Source of the DNA: PWXP01 sp034005525
GTDB taxonomy: Bacteria; Planctomycetota; Planctomycetia; Pirellulales; Thermoguttaceae
Direction: 5' to 3'
DNA: 64,000 nt
Assembly: GCA_034005525.1 (NCBI GenBank)
Contig: JAVEUP010000017.1
Span: 6,346-70,345, forward strand
This document shows positions 1 to 8,196 of this stretch, one piece after another (position 1 is the first letter of the stretch; every line of letters starts with the position of its first letter). The notes beneath the pieces were generated by a model. It was not told where the DNA came from and ran no database searches. It saw only the letters and a program-made list of their open reading frames with translations. Position numbers and translations under genes: made by a program.

Positions 1-519
1 GCCGGCCGTCTGGCGGCGTTCAGGCGCAACGGAGGCCGGCGCGGGGCTGCCGGCAGCTCGCGTCTTGTGAGCGGCCATGCCGTGCGCCTTGCGGTCTTTG
101 CGGCGAGCGGAACGGGAGGTGCCGCCCGAAGGCGCTTCGCAACGGTCTCTTCGGCCCCCGCGAGACAGGAGGAGGCCGCCTGGCGCGCGAAGATACCTGA
201 GGCCGTGAAGCCCTTTCTCGCCGTGCAGGAAACATCGCTTCGCTGCCCTACCTGCAAGGCGTGGCAGCTTCCTTCGCTGCAATGCCGCCGCTGCAAGTGC
301 GACCTTTCCCTGGTGGTCGCGGTGCACGACCAGCAGCGCCGGCTCCACGCGCAGGTTCTGCGGCTGCTCGCGTCCGGCCATCATGCCGAGGCCCTGGAGG
401 TCGCCAGGTCCCGCTGGGCATTATCGCCCGACCCGCAGGCTGCCCGCCTGCTGGCCGTGTGCCACCTGCTGCTCGGCCAGTTCCGGACGGCTGAGGAGTT
501 GTGCGATCAAGCAAGGTAA
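1..519 (+). CDS. Zinc-ribbon plus TPR-like protein, 5' end outside the window
   Basis: The frame is open back to base 1, so the gene is probably truncated by the window edge. A GTG at 67 is the first usable start if it is complete. Counting from that GTG, residues 60-78 hold a CxxC-x9-CxxC-x-C zinc-ribbon-like cluster. Residues 85-150 form amphipathic helices typical of one or two TPR units (bulky and alanine positions, 'HHAEALEVARSRWALSPD'). Planctomycetes have many such zinc-ribbon/TPR proteins of unknown role. I cannot assign a function. No downstream gene is close enough to form an operon. Confidence 0.55.
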   Translation, partial: AGRLAAFRRNGGRRGAAGSSRLVSGHAVRLAVFAASGTGGAARRRFATVSSAPARQEEAAWRAKIPEAVKPFLAVQETSLRCPTCKAWQLPSLQCRRCKCDLSLVVAVHDQQRRLHAQVLRLLASGHHAEALEVARSRWALSPDPQAARLLAVCHLLLGQFRTAEELCDQAR

Positions 520-540
520 GCGTGCGCGGAGAAACAACTT

Positions 541-645
541 GAACAAATTGTAGTAGGCACACGCCGTGTGCCGTAATTCGCGAACGGCACACGGCGCGTA
601 TCTGCTACATTGCCGCGGCCTGCACCTAGAAACGAAAAAGCCAAT
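541..645. repeat. Palindromic intergenic repeat, family C (GCACCTAGAAACG end)
   Basis: A perfect 13-bp inverted repeat, CGCCGTGTGCCGT (562-574) and its complement (584-596), has a 9-nt loop. It is followed by a GCGGCCTGCACCTAGAAACG end at 615-634. The same end, preceded by a similar 'tgcctactacatt' stretch, recurs at 62960-63004. The hairpin could also end transcription of the upstream gene, but it has no T-tract. Confidence 0.6.
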
Positions 646-772
646 CTTGCCGCACACACCGCTCCTTGCAGCCGGCTGCCCATGTGCGATAATCGGGCAA
701 TGACGCTCGTCCGTTAAACGCTTCGAAAATCGCACGCAGCACATACCCCCTGAAAGTGCTGGTTTCTCGGCA

Positions 773-800
773 TTGACTTCCTCCATGCCGATGGTAAAAT
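773..800 (+). promoter_or_regulatory. Sigma70-type promoter of the peroxide regulator
   Basis: TTGACT (773-778) and TAAAAT (795-800) are separated by 16 bp. Transcription would start near 807, only about 12 nt before the ATG at 819, so the mRNA would be nearly leaderless. No clear Shine-Dalgarno sequence precedes that ATG. Confidence 0.6.
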
Positions 801-807
801 ATGCCAT
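791..807. promoter_or_regulatory. Candidate autoregulatory operator over the -10 box
   Basis: ATGGTAAAATATGCCAT is an imperfect palindrome (arms ATGGTA/TGCCAT) covering the -10 box and the expected start of transcription. A Fur/PerR-family dimer bound here would block its own promoter. The sequence is not a close match to the Bacillus PerR box, so the assignment rests on position and symmetry. Confidence 0.35.
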
Positions 808-818
808 GTGGTAGTGAT

Positions 819-1265
819 ATGCAAGAAGACGAGCTAGTGGTTGTCAGGCTGCAGGCACTCGAAGAACGGTGCCGTCAGCGAGGGGTTCCGGTGACGGTCC
901 AGCGGCGAGCCATCCTGGAGGCCGTGCTGCGTCGCAAAGACCATCCTTCGGCCGACGATATTTTCGAAGCAGTGCACGCTCGCCTGCCGCAGGTTTCGCG
1001 GACAACCATATACCGTGTTCTGGACACTTTCGTTGACATGGGTCTGATTCGGCGACTCCGGCAAACAGGAGCTGCCCGGTTCGACCGCAATATCGACCGC
1101 CATCATCACCTGATTTGCACACGCTGCGGCAAGGTGATGGACCTGGAAGACCCTGCCCTCGACCAACTGCCCATGCCGAAGCACAAACTGCACGGGTTTG
1201 AGATCGACGATTATTCCGTTCAGTTTTCGGGAACCTGCCCGGACTGCCAGAGGCACAAGGAGTAA
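819..1265 (+). CDS. perR: Fur-family transcriptional repressor, PerR-like
   Basis: This 148-residue metal-dependent repressor has an N-terminal winged helix (residues 5-85, 'SRTTIYRVLDTFVDMGLI') and a C-terminal dimerisation and metal domain. Two CxxC motifs (C100/C103, C140/C143) form the structural zinc site. D89, H95, H97 and D108 match the regulatory metal site. Asp at 108 is what peroxide-sensing PerR has where iron-sensing Fur has Glu. An in-frame ATG at 801 abuts the -10 box and is unlikely to be used. The gene ends 4 nt before the rubredoxin fusion, with cytochrome and peroxiredoxin genes further on. That context supports control of peroxide defence. Zur or Fur specificity is less likely but not excluded. 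Confidence 0.85.
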   Translation: MQEDELVVVRLQALEERCRQRGVPVTVQRRAILEAVLRRKDHPSADDIFEAVHARLPQVSRTTIYRVLDTFVDMGLIRRLRQTGAARFDRNIDRHHHLICTRCGKVMDLEDPALDQLPMPKHKLHGFEIDDYSVQFSGTCPDCQRHKE

Positions 1266-1269
1266 CTTG

Positions 1270-3330
1270 ATGGCCCGCTACGAGTGTTCCGTTTGCGGTT
1301 ATACGTATGACGAAGATCAGGAGGGGACTCCCTGGGAAGGCTTGCCCGACGACTGGGTATGCCCGCAGTGCGGTTCCGATAAGTCCCTGTTCAGCGCTTT
1401 GGGAGAGGAACCAGCCGGAGGCGGTCAAGGCGAAGCGACAGCAGCCGCCTCCGCCGCTGAACCTGCTCCGGCAGTGGCCGATTCCGGCGCACCATCGGCG
1501 CCCGTCGCAAGGAACACGCCCATGGAACCAACCCTGGAGTTCATCCATGCGTTGGCGCGGGACGGTTTGCAGCAGACGGGGCATCACGGTCCCATGGGCG
1601 CGATGGGCGTTCCAAGGCCGACGCTGCCCCAGTGGGACGACATCCAGCTACTTCCCGCCCAATTGAGGCCGAAACCCCTCGCGGAAGACGCCGCGGTGGG
1701 CACCGAGCTTGTCATTGGCCCGAACGCCAAGAGACCCTTGCGGCTGGAAATCCCCATCTTCGTTTCCGACATGAGCTTCGGAGCCCTCTCGCAAGAGGCC
1801 AAGACGGCGCTGGCCAAGGGCGCCGAGATGGCAGGCACCGGCATTGCCTCCGGCGAAGGAGGCATGTTGCCGGAAGAGAATGCCGCCAACTCCCGGTACC
1901 TGTTCGAGTTGGGCTCCGCCGGGTTCGGCTACTCCGAAGCCGTCCTTTCCCAGGTGCAAGCGTTTCATTTCAAGGCCGGGCAGGCGGCCAAGACGGGCAC
2001 CGGCGGGCATCTTCCCGGCAACAAGGTTACCGCCAAGATCGCGCAAGTCCGCAACCTGCCCGAGGGACGTCCGGCCGTCTCGCCGCCTGCGTTTGCCGAC
2101 TTGACTACGCCTGCCGACTACCGCCGATTCGCCGACCGGGTGCGCGAGTTGACCGGCGGGATTCCGATCGGAGTGAAGATGTCGGCGCAACGCATCGAGG
2201 CCGAAATCGACTTTGCGCTGGAAGCCGGTGTCGACTACATCATCCTCGACGGCCGCGGCGGGGCCACCGGCGCGGCGCCGCTGCTGTTCCGCGACAATAT
2301 CTCCGTGCCGACCATTCCTGCGCTCGCCCGGGCACGCCGCCATCTCGACCGCCTTGGGCGCTCCGACATTACGTTGATCATCACCGGCGGGCTGCGAACG
2401 CCGGCCGACTTCATTAAGGCGATGTGCCTGGGCGCCGACGGCATCGCGATTGCCAACGCCGCGATCCAAGCCGTCGGGTGCGTGGGCGCGAGGATTTGCC
2501 ATACGAACAATTGCCCCTCGGGTATTGCCACCCAGCAGGAGCACCTCCGGGCACGGTTGGACGTCGACGAGTCGCCGGCCCGGCTGGCGCGGTTTCTGAC
2601 GGCTTCGGTGGAGTTGATGAAGGTCATGGCCCGCGCGTGCGGGCATACCCGGCTGAGCGAGTTCAGCCGCGACGACATCACGACGTGGAAGCGCGACATG
2701 GCCGACCTGTCCGGCGTGAAGTACGCCGGAATTGGCTGGTCGCCGCCGGATAACGTTTCAGAGGGGACGGTCCCCTTTCCAAATACCGAACAAGGTGTCC
2801 CAGGAACCCCAAAGGAGGAAACCAAACGCATGTCAACCCAAGAGAACCTGCAAGAGGCATTCGCCGGCGAAAGCCAGGCGAATCGGACGTACTTGGCGTT
2901 TGCGAAGAAGGCCGAGGCGGAGGGCCATCCGCAAATCGCCAAGCTGTTCCGCGCGGCCGCCGAGGCCGAGACCGTCCACGCCCACGCCCACCTGCGCGTG
3001 ATGGGCGGCGTGAAGGATACGAAAGCAAACCTTCAAGTCGCCATCGACGGCGAGGGGCATGAGTTCAAGGCCATGTACCCCGGATTCATCAAGGAGGCCG
3101 AGGCGGAAGGCAACAAGGCCGCGCTGATTTCGTTCCGGAATGCCATGGCGGTGGAAGAGATTCACCACAGTCTCTACAGCGAGGCGCTCGAAAGCCTTGC
3201 GGCCGGCAGCGATCTGCCCGCCGCCGCCATCCACGTGTGCGACGTGTGCGGGAATACGGTCGTGGGAGAGGTTCCCGACAAGTGCCCGGTGTGTGGTGCG
3301 CCGAGGGCACGGTTTCAAGAGGTCGCGTGA
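1270..3330 (+). CDS. Rubredoxin - FMN glutamate-synthase domain - rubrerythrin fusion
   Basis: This 686-residue protein reads as three modules. Residues 1-45 are a rubredoxin (C6, C9, C31, C34). About 80-500 is the FMN-binding glutamate synthase domain, with the 3Fe-4S signature C-x5-C-x4-C inside 'GCVGARICHTNNCPSG'. Residues 521-686 are a full rubrerythrin: a di-iron four-helix bundle with ExxH pairs, then a second rubredoxin-type CxxC...CxxC. The likely role is cytosolic reduction of hydrogen peroxide with electrons passing through the FMN/Fe-S domain. Glutamate synthesis is less likely because no glutaminase domain is present. The rubrerythrin module starts with its own Met at 2830 behind an ideal ribosome site. 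The linker (residues about 497-520) is encoded by repeat-like DNA. The protein may therefore be made both fused and alone. Confidence 0.85.
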   Translation: MARYECSVCGYTYDEDQEGTPWEGLPDDWVCPQCGSDKSLFSALGEEPAGGGQGEATAAASAAEPAPAVADSGAPSAPVARNTPMEPTLEFIHALARDGLQQTGHHGPMGAMGVPRPTLPQWDDIQLLPAQLRPKPLAEDAAVGTELVIGPNAKRPLRLEIPIFVSDMSFGALSQEAKTALAKGAEMAGTGIASGEGGMLPEENAANSRYLFELGSAGFGYSEAVLSQVQAFHFKAGQAAKTGTGGHLPGNKVTAKIAQVRNLPEGRPAVSPPAFADLTTPADYRRFADRVRELTGGIPIGVKMSAQRIEAEIDFALEAGVDYIILDGRGGATGAAPLLFRDNISVPTIPALARARRHLDRLGRSDITLIITGGLRTPADFIKAMCLGADGIAIANAAIQAVGCVGARICHTNNCPSGIATQQEHLRARLDVDESPARLARFLTASVELMKVMARACGHTRLSEFSRDDITTWKRDMADLSGVKYAGIGWSPPDNVSEGTVPFPNTEQGVPGTPKEETKRMSTQENLQEAFAGESQANRTYLAFAKKAEAEGHPQIAKLFRAAAEAETVHAHAHLRVMGGVKDTKANLQVAIDGEGHEFKAMYPGFIKEAEAEGNKAALISFRNAMAVEEIHHSLYSEALESLAAGSDLPAAAIHVCDVCGNTVVGEVPDKCPVCGAPRARFQEVA
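2763..2775. repeat. Relic tip of the GGGGACTGTCCCC repeat (family A) at a fusion junction
   Basis: GGGGAC-G-GTCCCC is a 13-bp palindrome like the outer ends of the 82-84 bp elements at 17790 and 60250. It is followed by 'tttcc' and lies in frame between the FMN domain and the rubrerythrin. Confidence 0.45.
2812..2830 (+). promoter_or_regulatory. Internal ribosome binding site before the rubrerythrin module
   Basis: AAGGAGG at 2812-2818 lies 11 nt before an in-frame ATG at 2830, inside the open frame of the fusion. Strong sites like this normally mark real starts in this genome (compare AAGGAGG before 3381). Independent rubrerythrin translation is therefore likely. Confidence 0.6.
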
Positions 3331-3380
3331 GGATGAGTAGTGTGTAGTTTCCCGTTACTTCAAAGAAGGAGGGTCGTACA

Positions 3381-4793
3381 ATGAGTTGGAAACGTATTCC
3401 TTGTGGAACCGCCATGGCGGTTCTTGCCGTGTTGCTGCTCGGGGCCGTTCTGTGGCGCCCGGCGGCCCTGTGGGCGCAGCAGCCCCCGACCAGCTACTCG
3501 CCGGTTGTCATGCAGGAGGAGTTCCAGAAGACCGTGGCGCGCATGTCGGCTGCCAAGCCGCAAATCCTTGAACGCCACATGCAACTGCTGAAGCAGCGCT
3601 ATGACATGAGCAATCGGCCGGCGGAAGGCGCGACCATGTCGCGAGGAAAGCCGGTCCAGGCGGGCGTACGCGTGAAACTGCCCGCCGGGGTGAGTTCGTG
3701 GGAAGAGCTGGCGGCCATGTCGCCGGAGGAGATTCGCAAAAGGGGCCTGTGGCCGAAAGGCTTCCTGCCCTTGCCGCACCCGAACCATCCCGAAGGCGGC
3801 ATGCTGTTCCCGCAGCATCACATCGACGAGATCAAGCGGCAGGAAGGTCGGGACCTGACGCGATTCGACCTCGACTTCGACTTGCCGGAGCACCTGCTGC
3901 CGGAGTTTCCGCCGGCAATCTTCCTGACCACCCGGACCGACCTGGGCGACGTCTCCCAGGGGCAGGTGGTAACGTTGCAGAACTACTTCGGGCTGTTCAA
4001 CGGCATCCTAAACCCGAAGCAACTGGAAGGCTTGCGGCTTCTGGTCACGCCATTTCCACAGCAGCAGTTCAACGCCACCGACGACCGCCGTTCGTTGAAG
4101 CCCAGTATGGGCGTGACTTGCTTCGACTGCCACGTCAACGGGCACGCAAATGCCACGACGCATCTGGTGGGCGACATCCGCCCGCAGCAGTTCCGGCATC
4201 GGCTTGACACGCCGCCGTTGCGCGGCGTGAACGTCCAGCGGCTCTTCGGCTCGCAACGGGGACTGAAGAGCATCGAGGACTTCACCGAGTTCGAGCAGCG
4301 GGCGGCCTACTTCGACGGCGATCCAGTCATCGCTACCAAGAAGGGCGTGAACGTGCTGGAGCGGGGCAGCCAGGTCCACTTCATGTCGGAGTTCATGTCG
4401 ATTCTCGACTTCCCCCCGGCGCCCAAGCTGAACGTGCTCGGCACGCTCGACTCGCGGAAGGCGACCCCGGCGGAAATGCGCGGGCAGAAGGTGTTCTTCG
4501 AGCGGGGGCGTTGCGCGGTTTGCCACGTCCCGCCGTACTACACCGACAACCTGATGCACAATTTCCGGAATGAACGCTTTTTCGAGCAGCACGAGTACAA
4601 CGGCCGCATGGCCACCGGCGATGGCCCGATTAAGACGTTCCCGCTCCGCGGGATCAAGGATTCGCCGCCCTACATGCACGATGGGCGTCTGCTGACCCTT
4701 GAAGATACCGTCGAGTTCCATAACATTGTTTTGGAAACCAAGCTGACCGAGCAGGAGAAGCAGGACCTTGTAGCGTTCCTGCTCTGCCTCTAG
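3381..4793 (+). CDS. Exported two-haem cytochrome of the MauG/CCP type
   Basis: This 470-residue protein has an N-terminal signal or anchor segment (residues 10-32, ending WAQQ). It has two c-type haem sites, C247-x2-C250-H251 and C378-x2-C381-H382. The C-terminal part ('PLRGIKDSPPYMHDGRLLTLEDTVEFHN') is typical of di-haem cytochrome c peroxidases, which reduce peroxide in the periplasm or oxidise protein side chains. The haem spacing is unusually wide because about 190 residues precede the first haem. AAGGAGG lies 8 nt before the ATG, and only 50 nt separate it from the rubrerythrin fusion, so it is probably in the same operon. Natural donor and substrate are unknown. Confidence 0.8.
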   Translation: MSWKRIPCGTAMAVLAVLLLGAVLWRPAALWAQQPPTSYSPVVMQEEFQKTVARMSAAKPQILERHMQLLKQRYDMSNRPAEGATMSRGKPVQAGVRVKLPAGVSSWEELAAMSPEEIRKRGLWPKGFLPLPHPNHPEGGMLFPQHHIDEIKRQEGRDLTRFDLDFDLPEHLLPEFPPAIFLTTRTDLGDVSQGQVVTLQNYFGLFNGILNPKQLEGLRLLVTPFPQQQFNATDDRRSLKPSMGVTCFDCHVNGHANATTHLVGDIRPQQFRHRLDTPPLRGVNVQRLFGSQRGLKSIEDFTEFEQRAAYFDGDPVIATKKGVNVLERGSQVHFMSEFMSILDFPPAPKLNVLGTLDSRKATPAEMRGQKVFFERGRCAVCHVPPYYTDNLMHNFRNERFFEQHEYNGRMATGDGPIKTFPLRGIKDSPPYMHDGRLLTLEDTVEFHNIVLETKLTEQEKQDLVAFLLCL

Positions 4794-4927
4794 GCAAGTT
4801 GAATCACTAACCTGAACTCGCCCCCGGCGGGCGTCGCGGTCCTGCAGAACGGGCTTGAAGCCTTGACTGCCATCGGATCGCGGTGCCTGCCGCGGCGAGA
4901 ACGGGGCTTTCACTGACAGGAGTTATC

Positions 4928-5608
4928 ATGACTGAAGAAGTCCGTACTCTCCCTCTGATTGGAGAACCTGCGCCGTCGTTTACGGCCAAGACCACCCAGG
5001 GTGAAATCAACTTCCCGAAAGACTATAAGGGAAGCTGGGTTGTCTTCTTTTCGCACCCGGCCGACTTCACGCCCGTGTGCACGACGGAATTCATGACCTT
5101 CGCCTCCATGCAGGACGACTTCGCGAAGCGCAACTGCAAGCTGATTGGACTCTCGATTGACAGCATTTATGCGCATATCGCCTGGTTGCGAACGATCAAG
5201 GAAAAGATCGAGTACAAGGGAATGAAGGACGTCGAAGTGACGTTCCCGGTCATCGAAGACCTGACCATGGACGTTGCCAAGGCTTTCGGCATGCTCCAGC
5301 CCGGCGCCAGCAACACGCAGGCGGTGCGGGCGGTGTTCATGATCGACCCGAAGGGCATCGTGCGCGCGATCCTCTACTACCCATTGTCCAATGGCCGCAA
5401 CATGGACGAAGTCATGCGCCTGCTGATTGCCATGCAGACCTCGGACGAACACGGCGTCGCCACGCCCGCCAATTGGCAGCCCGGCGACGACGTGATCGTA
5501 CCGCCACCCGGCTCCTGCGGGCTGGCAAAGGACCGCACGCAGAAGCCCGATCCGGACGTGACGTGCCTGGACTGGTTCATGTGCCTGAAGAAGAGCCCGC
5601 TCAAGTAA
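4928..5608 (+). CDS. Peroxiredoxin, 1-Cys (Prx6) type
   Basis: This thiol peroxidase reduces hydrogen and organic peroxides. The 226-residue length and C-terminal extension are typical of Prx6/archaeal peroxiredoxins. The active-site loop is HPADFTPVCTTEF, with the peroxidatic cysteine at C51. The tail has three further cysteines (in 'GSCGL', 'VTCLD' and 'FMCLK') that could act as resolving or structural thiols. The ATG at 4928 is preferred because ACAGGAG precedes it, although an in-frame start exists at 4883. It lies 134 nt after the cytochrome gene on the same strand, in the peroxide-defence block. Confidence 0.92.
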   Translation: MTEEVRTLPLIGEPAPSFTAKTTQGEINFPKDYKGSWVVFFSHPADFTPVCTTEFMTFASMQDDFAKRNCKLIGLSIDSIYAHIAWLRTIKEKIEYKGMKDVEVTFPVIEDLTMDVAKAFGMLQPGASNTQAVRAVFMIDPKGIVRAILYYPLSNGRNMDEVMRLLIAMQTSDEHGVATPANWQPGDDVIVPPPGSCGLAKDRTQKPDPDVTCLDWFMCLKKSPLK

Positions 5609-5630
5609 CGCAGGCGGCGGAATGTTTGCG

Positions 5631-5713
5631 GGGGACTGTCCCAGTTCTCGCGGCGCAGGAAGTGTTTGGGTTGATAAGCCACCGTTTCCGCCGTGAAGAC
5701 CGGGCTGTTGTCG
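5631..5713. repeat. Degenerate copy of the 82-84 bp palindromic element (family A)
   Basis: The left end GGGGACTGTCCCAGTTCTCG matches the intact copies at 17790 and 60250 with one change. The right end (about 5690-5713) is decayed but still aligns. It lies between the peroxiredoxin gene and the sigma54 activator gene. Confidence 0.6.
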
Positions 5714-5863
5714 CTGGATACAACGGGAAAAACTGCCTCCGCCAACCCGCGGAGGTTTGCGGACAGCCAATGTCTTCCATGAAGCCGTGCACCAGCATCG
5801 GTAGCGAGGCGCGGGATCGGCCTGTATACTGAAGGGTTGATCCCGCGTCTCTTTTGGAAACCC

Positions 5864-7228
5864 ATGCACGTTTCCCACGAACACCCCCAACGCGAAGCCG
5901 CCATTCTCGACTCGGTCAACGAGGGCGTTTTCACCGTCGACCTCGACTGGCGCATCACCGCCTTCAACAAGGCGGCCGAGCGGATTACCGGCGTGGCGCG
6001 CGAAATGGCTATCGGCAGCCCGTGCTGCGAGGTCTTCCGGGCCAACCTGTGTGAAACGAACTGCCCCTTGCGCCGGACCATGACGACCGGCAAGCCAATC
6101 GTCAACGCCACGGCCCACATCGTCAATCAACACGGCCGCCGCATACCGATTCGGGTATCCACGGCATTGCTGATGGACGAGCGGGGGTCGGTAGTCGGCG
6201 GGGTTGAAACGTTCCAGGACCTCAGCGAAGTCGAGCGGCTTCAGAAGGAGCTTCAGGCCAGATACACGTTTGAGGACATTATCGGCCGAAGTCCCGCCAT
6301 GCTGCGGCTGTTCGAGGTCGTTCCGCAAATCGCTGCCAGCAGCAGTACCGTGCTCATCGAGGGCCCCAGCGGCACGGGCAAGGAACTGTTCGCCCGGGCC
6401 ATCCACAACCTTTCGGCCCGCAAGCGGAAACGTTTCGTTGCCGTCAACTGCGCGGCCCTGCCCGATACCCTCCTGGAAAGCGAACTGTTCGGGCACAAGG
6501 CCGGCGCGTTCACCGACGCGAAACGCGACAAGCCCGGCCGGTTCGCGCTGGCCGAGGGCGGCACGGTCTTTCTGGACGAGATCGGCGATGTTTCGCCTGC
6601 CATGCAGGTGCGCCTGCTGCGCGTGCTGCAAGAGCGGGTGGTCGAGCCCCTCGGCGGCATCGAAACGCTGCCCGTCGACGTGCGCGTCATCGCCGCGACC
6701 AATAAGGACCTGGCCGCGCTGGTCCGGGCGGGCAAGTTTCGCGACGACCTGTACTATCGCATCCGCGTGGTCCATCTGAAACTACCAGGGCTGCGGCAGC
6801 GGCGCGAGGACGTCCCCCTGCTGGTCGACCACTTGATCGCCAAGTTCAACCACTTGCAGGGTAAGGACATTGCCGGCGTTTCCGGCGAGGTGATGGCCCG
6901 CCTGATGGAACACGACTACCCCGGGAACGTCCGCGAGCTGGAGAACATTATCGAGCAGGCGTTCGTCCTGTGCCGGGGAGGCATGATCCAACTGAGCCAC
7001 CTGCCGCCTGAGCTGCGCCCGGCCACCAGCACCCGCCGCGACGAGTCCCGCCCGATGAGCCTCGCGACGATGGAACGATTCCTCATTACCGAAACGCTCC
7101 GCCGCCACAAAGGAAATCGGAAAGACTCCGCCCGCGACCTTGGCATCGACGCCAGCACGCTGTACCGGAAGATCAAGGCGCTCGCGATCGAATTACCCGA
7201 GATCGACGGGCGGGGCCGGCGGGGGTGA
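5864..7228 (+). CDS. PAS-domain sigma54-dependent transcriptional activator
   Basis: This 454-residue enhancer-binding protein has a PAS sensor (residues 10-125), an AAA+ sigma54 activation domain (about 140-375; Walker A GPSGTGKE, Walker B VFLDEIGD) and a C-terminal Fis-type helix-turn-helix ('NRKDSARDLGIDASTLYRKIKAL'). The PAS domain has a cysteine cluster, C54/C55/C63/C67, which suggests a redox or metal-cluster sensor. The sigma54-contact loop reads GAFTDA rather than GAFTGA. I recall this variant from related PAS regulators, so activity is probably retained. The ATG at 5864 is preferred over a TTG at 5837. Targets are not evident, but the position after peroxiredoxin hints at redox control. 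Confidence 0.88.
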   Translation: MHVSHEHPQREAAILDSVNEGVFTVDLDWRITAFNKAAERITGVAREMAIGSPCCEVFRANLCETNCPLRRTMTTGKPIVNATAHIVNQHGRRIPIRVSTALLMDERGSVVGGVETFQDLSEVERLQKELQARYTFEDIIGRSPAMLRLFEVVPQIAASSSTVLIEGPSGTGKELFARAIHNLSARKRKRFVAVNCAALPDTLLESELFGHKAGAFTDAKRDKPGRFALAEGGTVFLDEIGDVSPAMQVRLLRVLQERVVEPLGGIETLPVDVRVIAATNKDLAALVRAGKFRDDLYYRIRVVHLKLPGLRQRREDVPLLVDHLIAKFNHLQGKDIAGVSGEVMARLMEHDYPGNVRELENIIEQAFVLCRGGMIQLSHLPPELRPATSTRRDESRPMSLATMERFLITETLRRHKGNRKDSARDLGIDASTLYRKIKALAIELPEIDGRGRRG

Positions 7229-7234
7229 TCGTCG

Positions 7235-7816
7235 TTACTCACGCAAATACATCAATTCCGGATCGAGGTCGTACGTCCAGGGCAGGCCGGCGTTCTTCCA
7301 GCCGTTCCGCATGCGCTGGCCGTTGAACACGCTTTCCGGGTCCCTGACCCTGTCGCCCTCGACACCGTCGATAATGCTGTAGACGTTCTCGAAACCCGCC
7401 TCCGCCAACGCGTTGACCGCGGGGGCGCTCCGCTGGCCGGATCGGCAGGTGACCAGCAGCGTATCGCCGGGCTTGATCACCTGCTTCACCTGGTCGACGA
7501 AGTTTGGGTTGGGCTTCATGGCCACGCTCTTCTTTGCGGCGTCCCACTCATAGGTCATGAAGCTGAAGGGAATGTTCCGCGCCATCACCGGATGCCCCAC
7601 GAACACATACTCCTCGGGTGTCCGCACGTCGATGATCTTCACTCGCTCCGGATCGGCCTTCCACCGCTCATAAGCCTCCGGCGCCGTCAGGTAGAGCCCC
7701 AGCACGGTTTGCTTGTCCGGCGGCACTTTGCGAGAAGCGTCCGCCTCCGAACCATCGGATCGGGACAGAAGGAAGAGAATCGCAGTCAGCGATACTAAGG
7801 CAGATCGAGTCATCAT
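7235..7816 (-). CDS. Exported rhodanese-domain protein
   Basis: This 193-residue protein has a short signal peptide (residues 1-20) and one rhodanese domain with the catalytic loop C124-RSGQRS. Proteins of this type transfer sulfur from thiosulfate or persulfide, or bind oxyanions, in the cell envelope. The ends of the domain ('VKIIDVRTPEEY', 'YSIIDGVEGDR') are intact. It converges on the sigma54 activator with a 6-nt gap and no obvious terminator. Its upstream region (7817-8002) holds no gene that I can see. Confidence 0.85.
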   Translation of the reverse strand: MMTRSALVSLTAILFLLSRSDGSEADASRKVPPDKQTVLGLYLTAPEAYERWKADPERVKIIDVRTPEEYVFVGHPVMARNIPFSFMTYEWDAAKKSVAMKPNPNFVDQVKQVIKPGDTLLVTCRSGQRSAPAVNALAEAGFENVYSIIDGVEGDRVRDPESVFNGQRMRNGWKNAGLPWTYDLDPELMYLRE

Positions 7817-8002
7817 GGCAGTTCGGCTCCGGTTGAATGTGGATATGGTTACTCCGGGGCAGTATGGTCCCCTCCTGAAGGCGACGTGGATTCACTTCAG
7901 ACTTCCGTTACCGACGCGTCGGGCGGGTGAAGAGTTACAGGGAAGCAGGAAAAAAGTAGACGAAATGCCCTTCACAGACATCTACCGCGCCGCTCAAGGG
8001 TA

Positions 8003-8117
8003 GCACCGCGGTACAAGAAGTTCACGCCGGCCGGCAAGCGGTCGTGAATGTGCCCGATTGCCGCCTCTTCCGGAGTCGGCATGACACCGGTGATCGCGGT
8101 GTTCTTCGCCCGGGTTT
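8003..8117 (-). pseudogene. 3'-terminal remnant of a URO-D family gene
   Basis: This stretch aligns with 8842-8952, which encodes the C-terminal part of the intact URO-D-family gene downstream. Read on the minus strand it still gives a recognisable tail ('KNTAITGVMPTPEEAA...DRLPAGV', compare 'KNIAVTRVVPTAEELA...DRFPTGV'). Nothing upstream of this part of the gene is left. By eye identity is roughly three quarters, so it is a diverged paralogue rather than a recent copy. Confidence 0.75.
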
Positions 8118-8140
8118 GACGCAGTCACGGCTCGGTGGTA

Positions 8141-8149
8141 TGGTATACT
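8141..8149 (+). promoter_or_regulatory. Extended -10 promoter (TGGTATACT) of a toxin-antitoxin-like pair
   Basis: The TGn motif joined to TATACT is an extended -10 box. It lies about 50 bp before the first gene of the pair. A TTGACG at 8116-8121 is too far away (22 bp) to be a normal -35. The second DUF4258-type module has the same arrangement at 43206-43214. Confidence 0.5.
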
Positions 8150-8196
8150 GCAACAACGACCGACCGTCAATCAGGCAAGCTAATGTCGCGGCTACC

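Noticed and set aside
4910..6775. Minus-strand open frame of 621 codons
   Set aside because: It is antisense to the peroxiredoxin and sigma54 activator genes, has His/Gly/Arg-rich composition typical of shadow frames in GC-rich DNA, and resembles no family.
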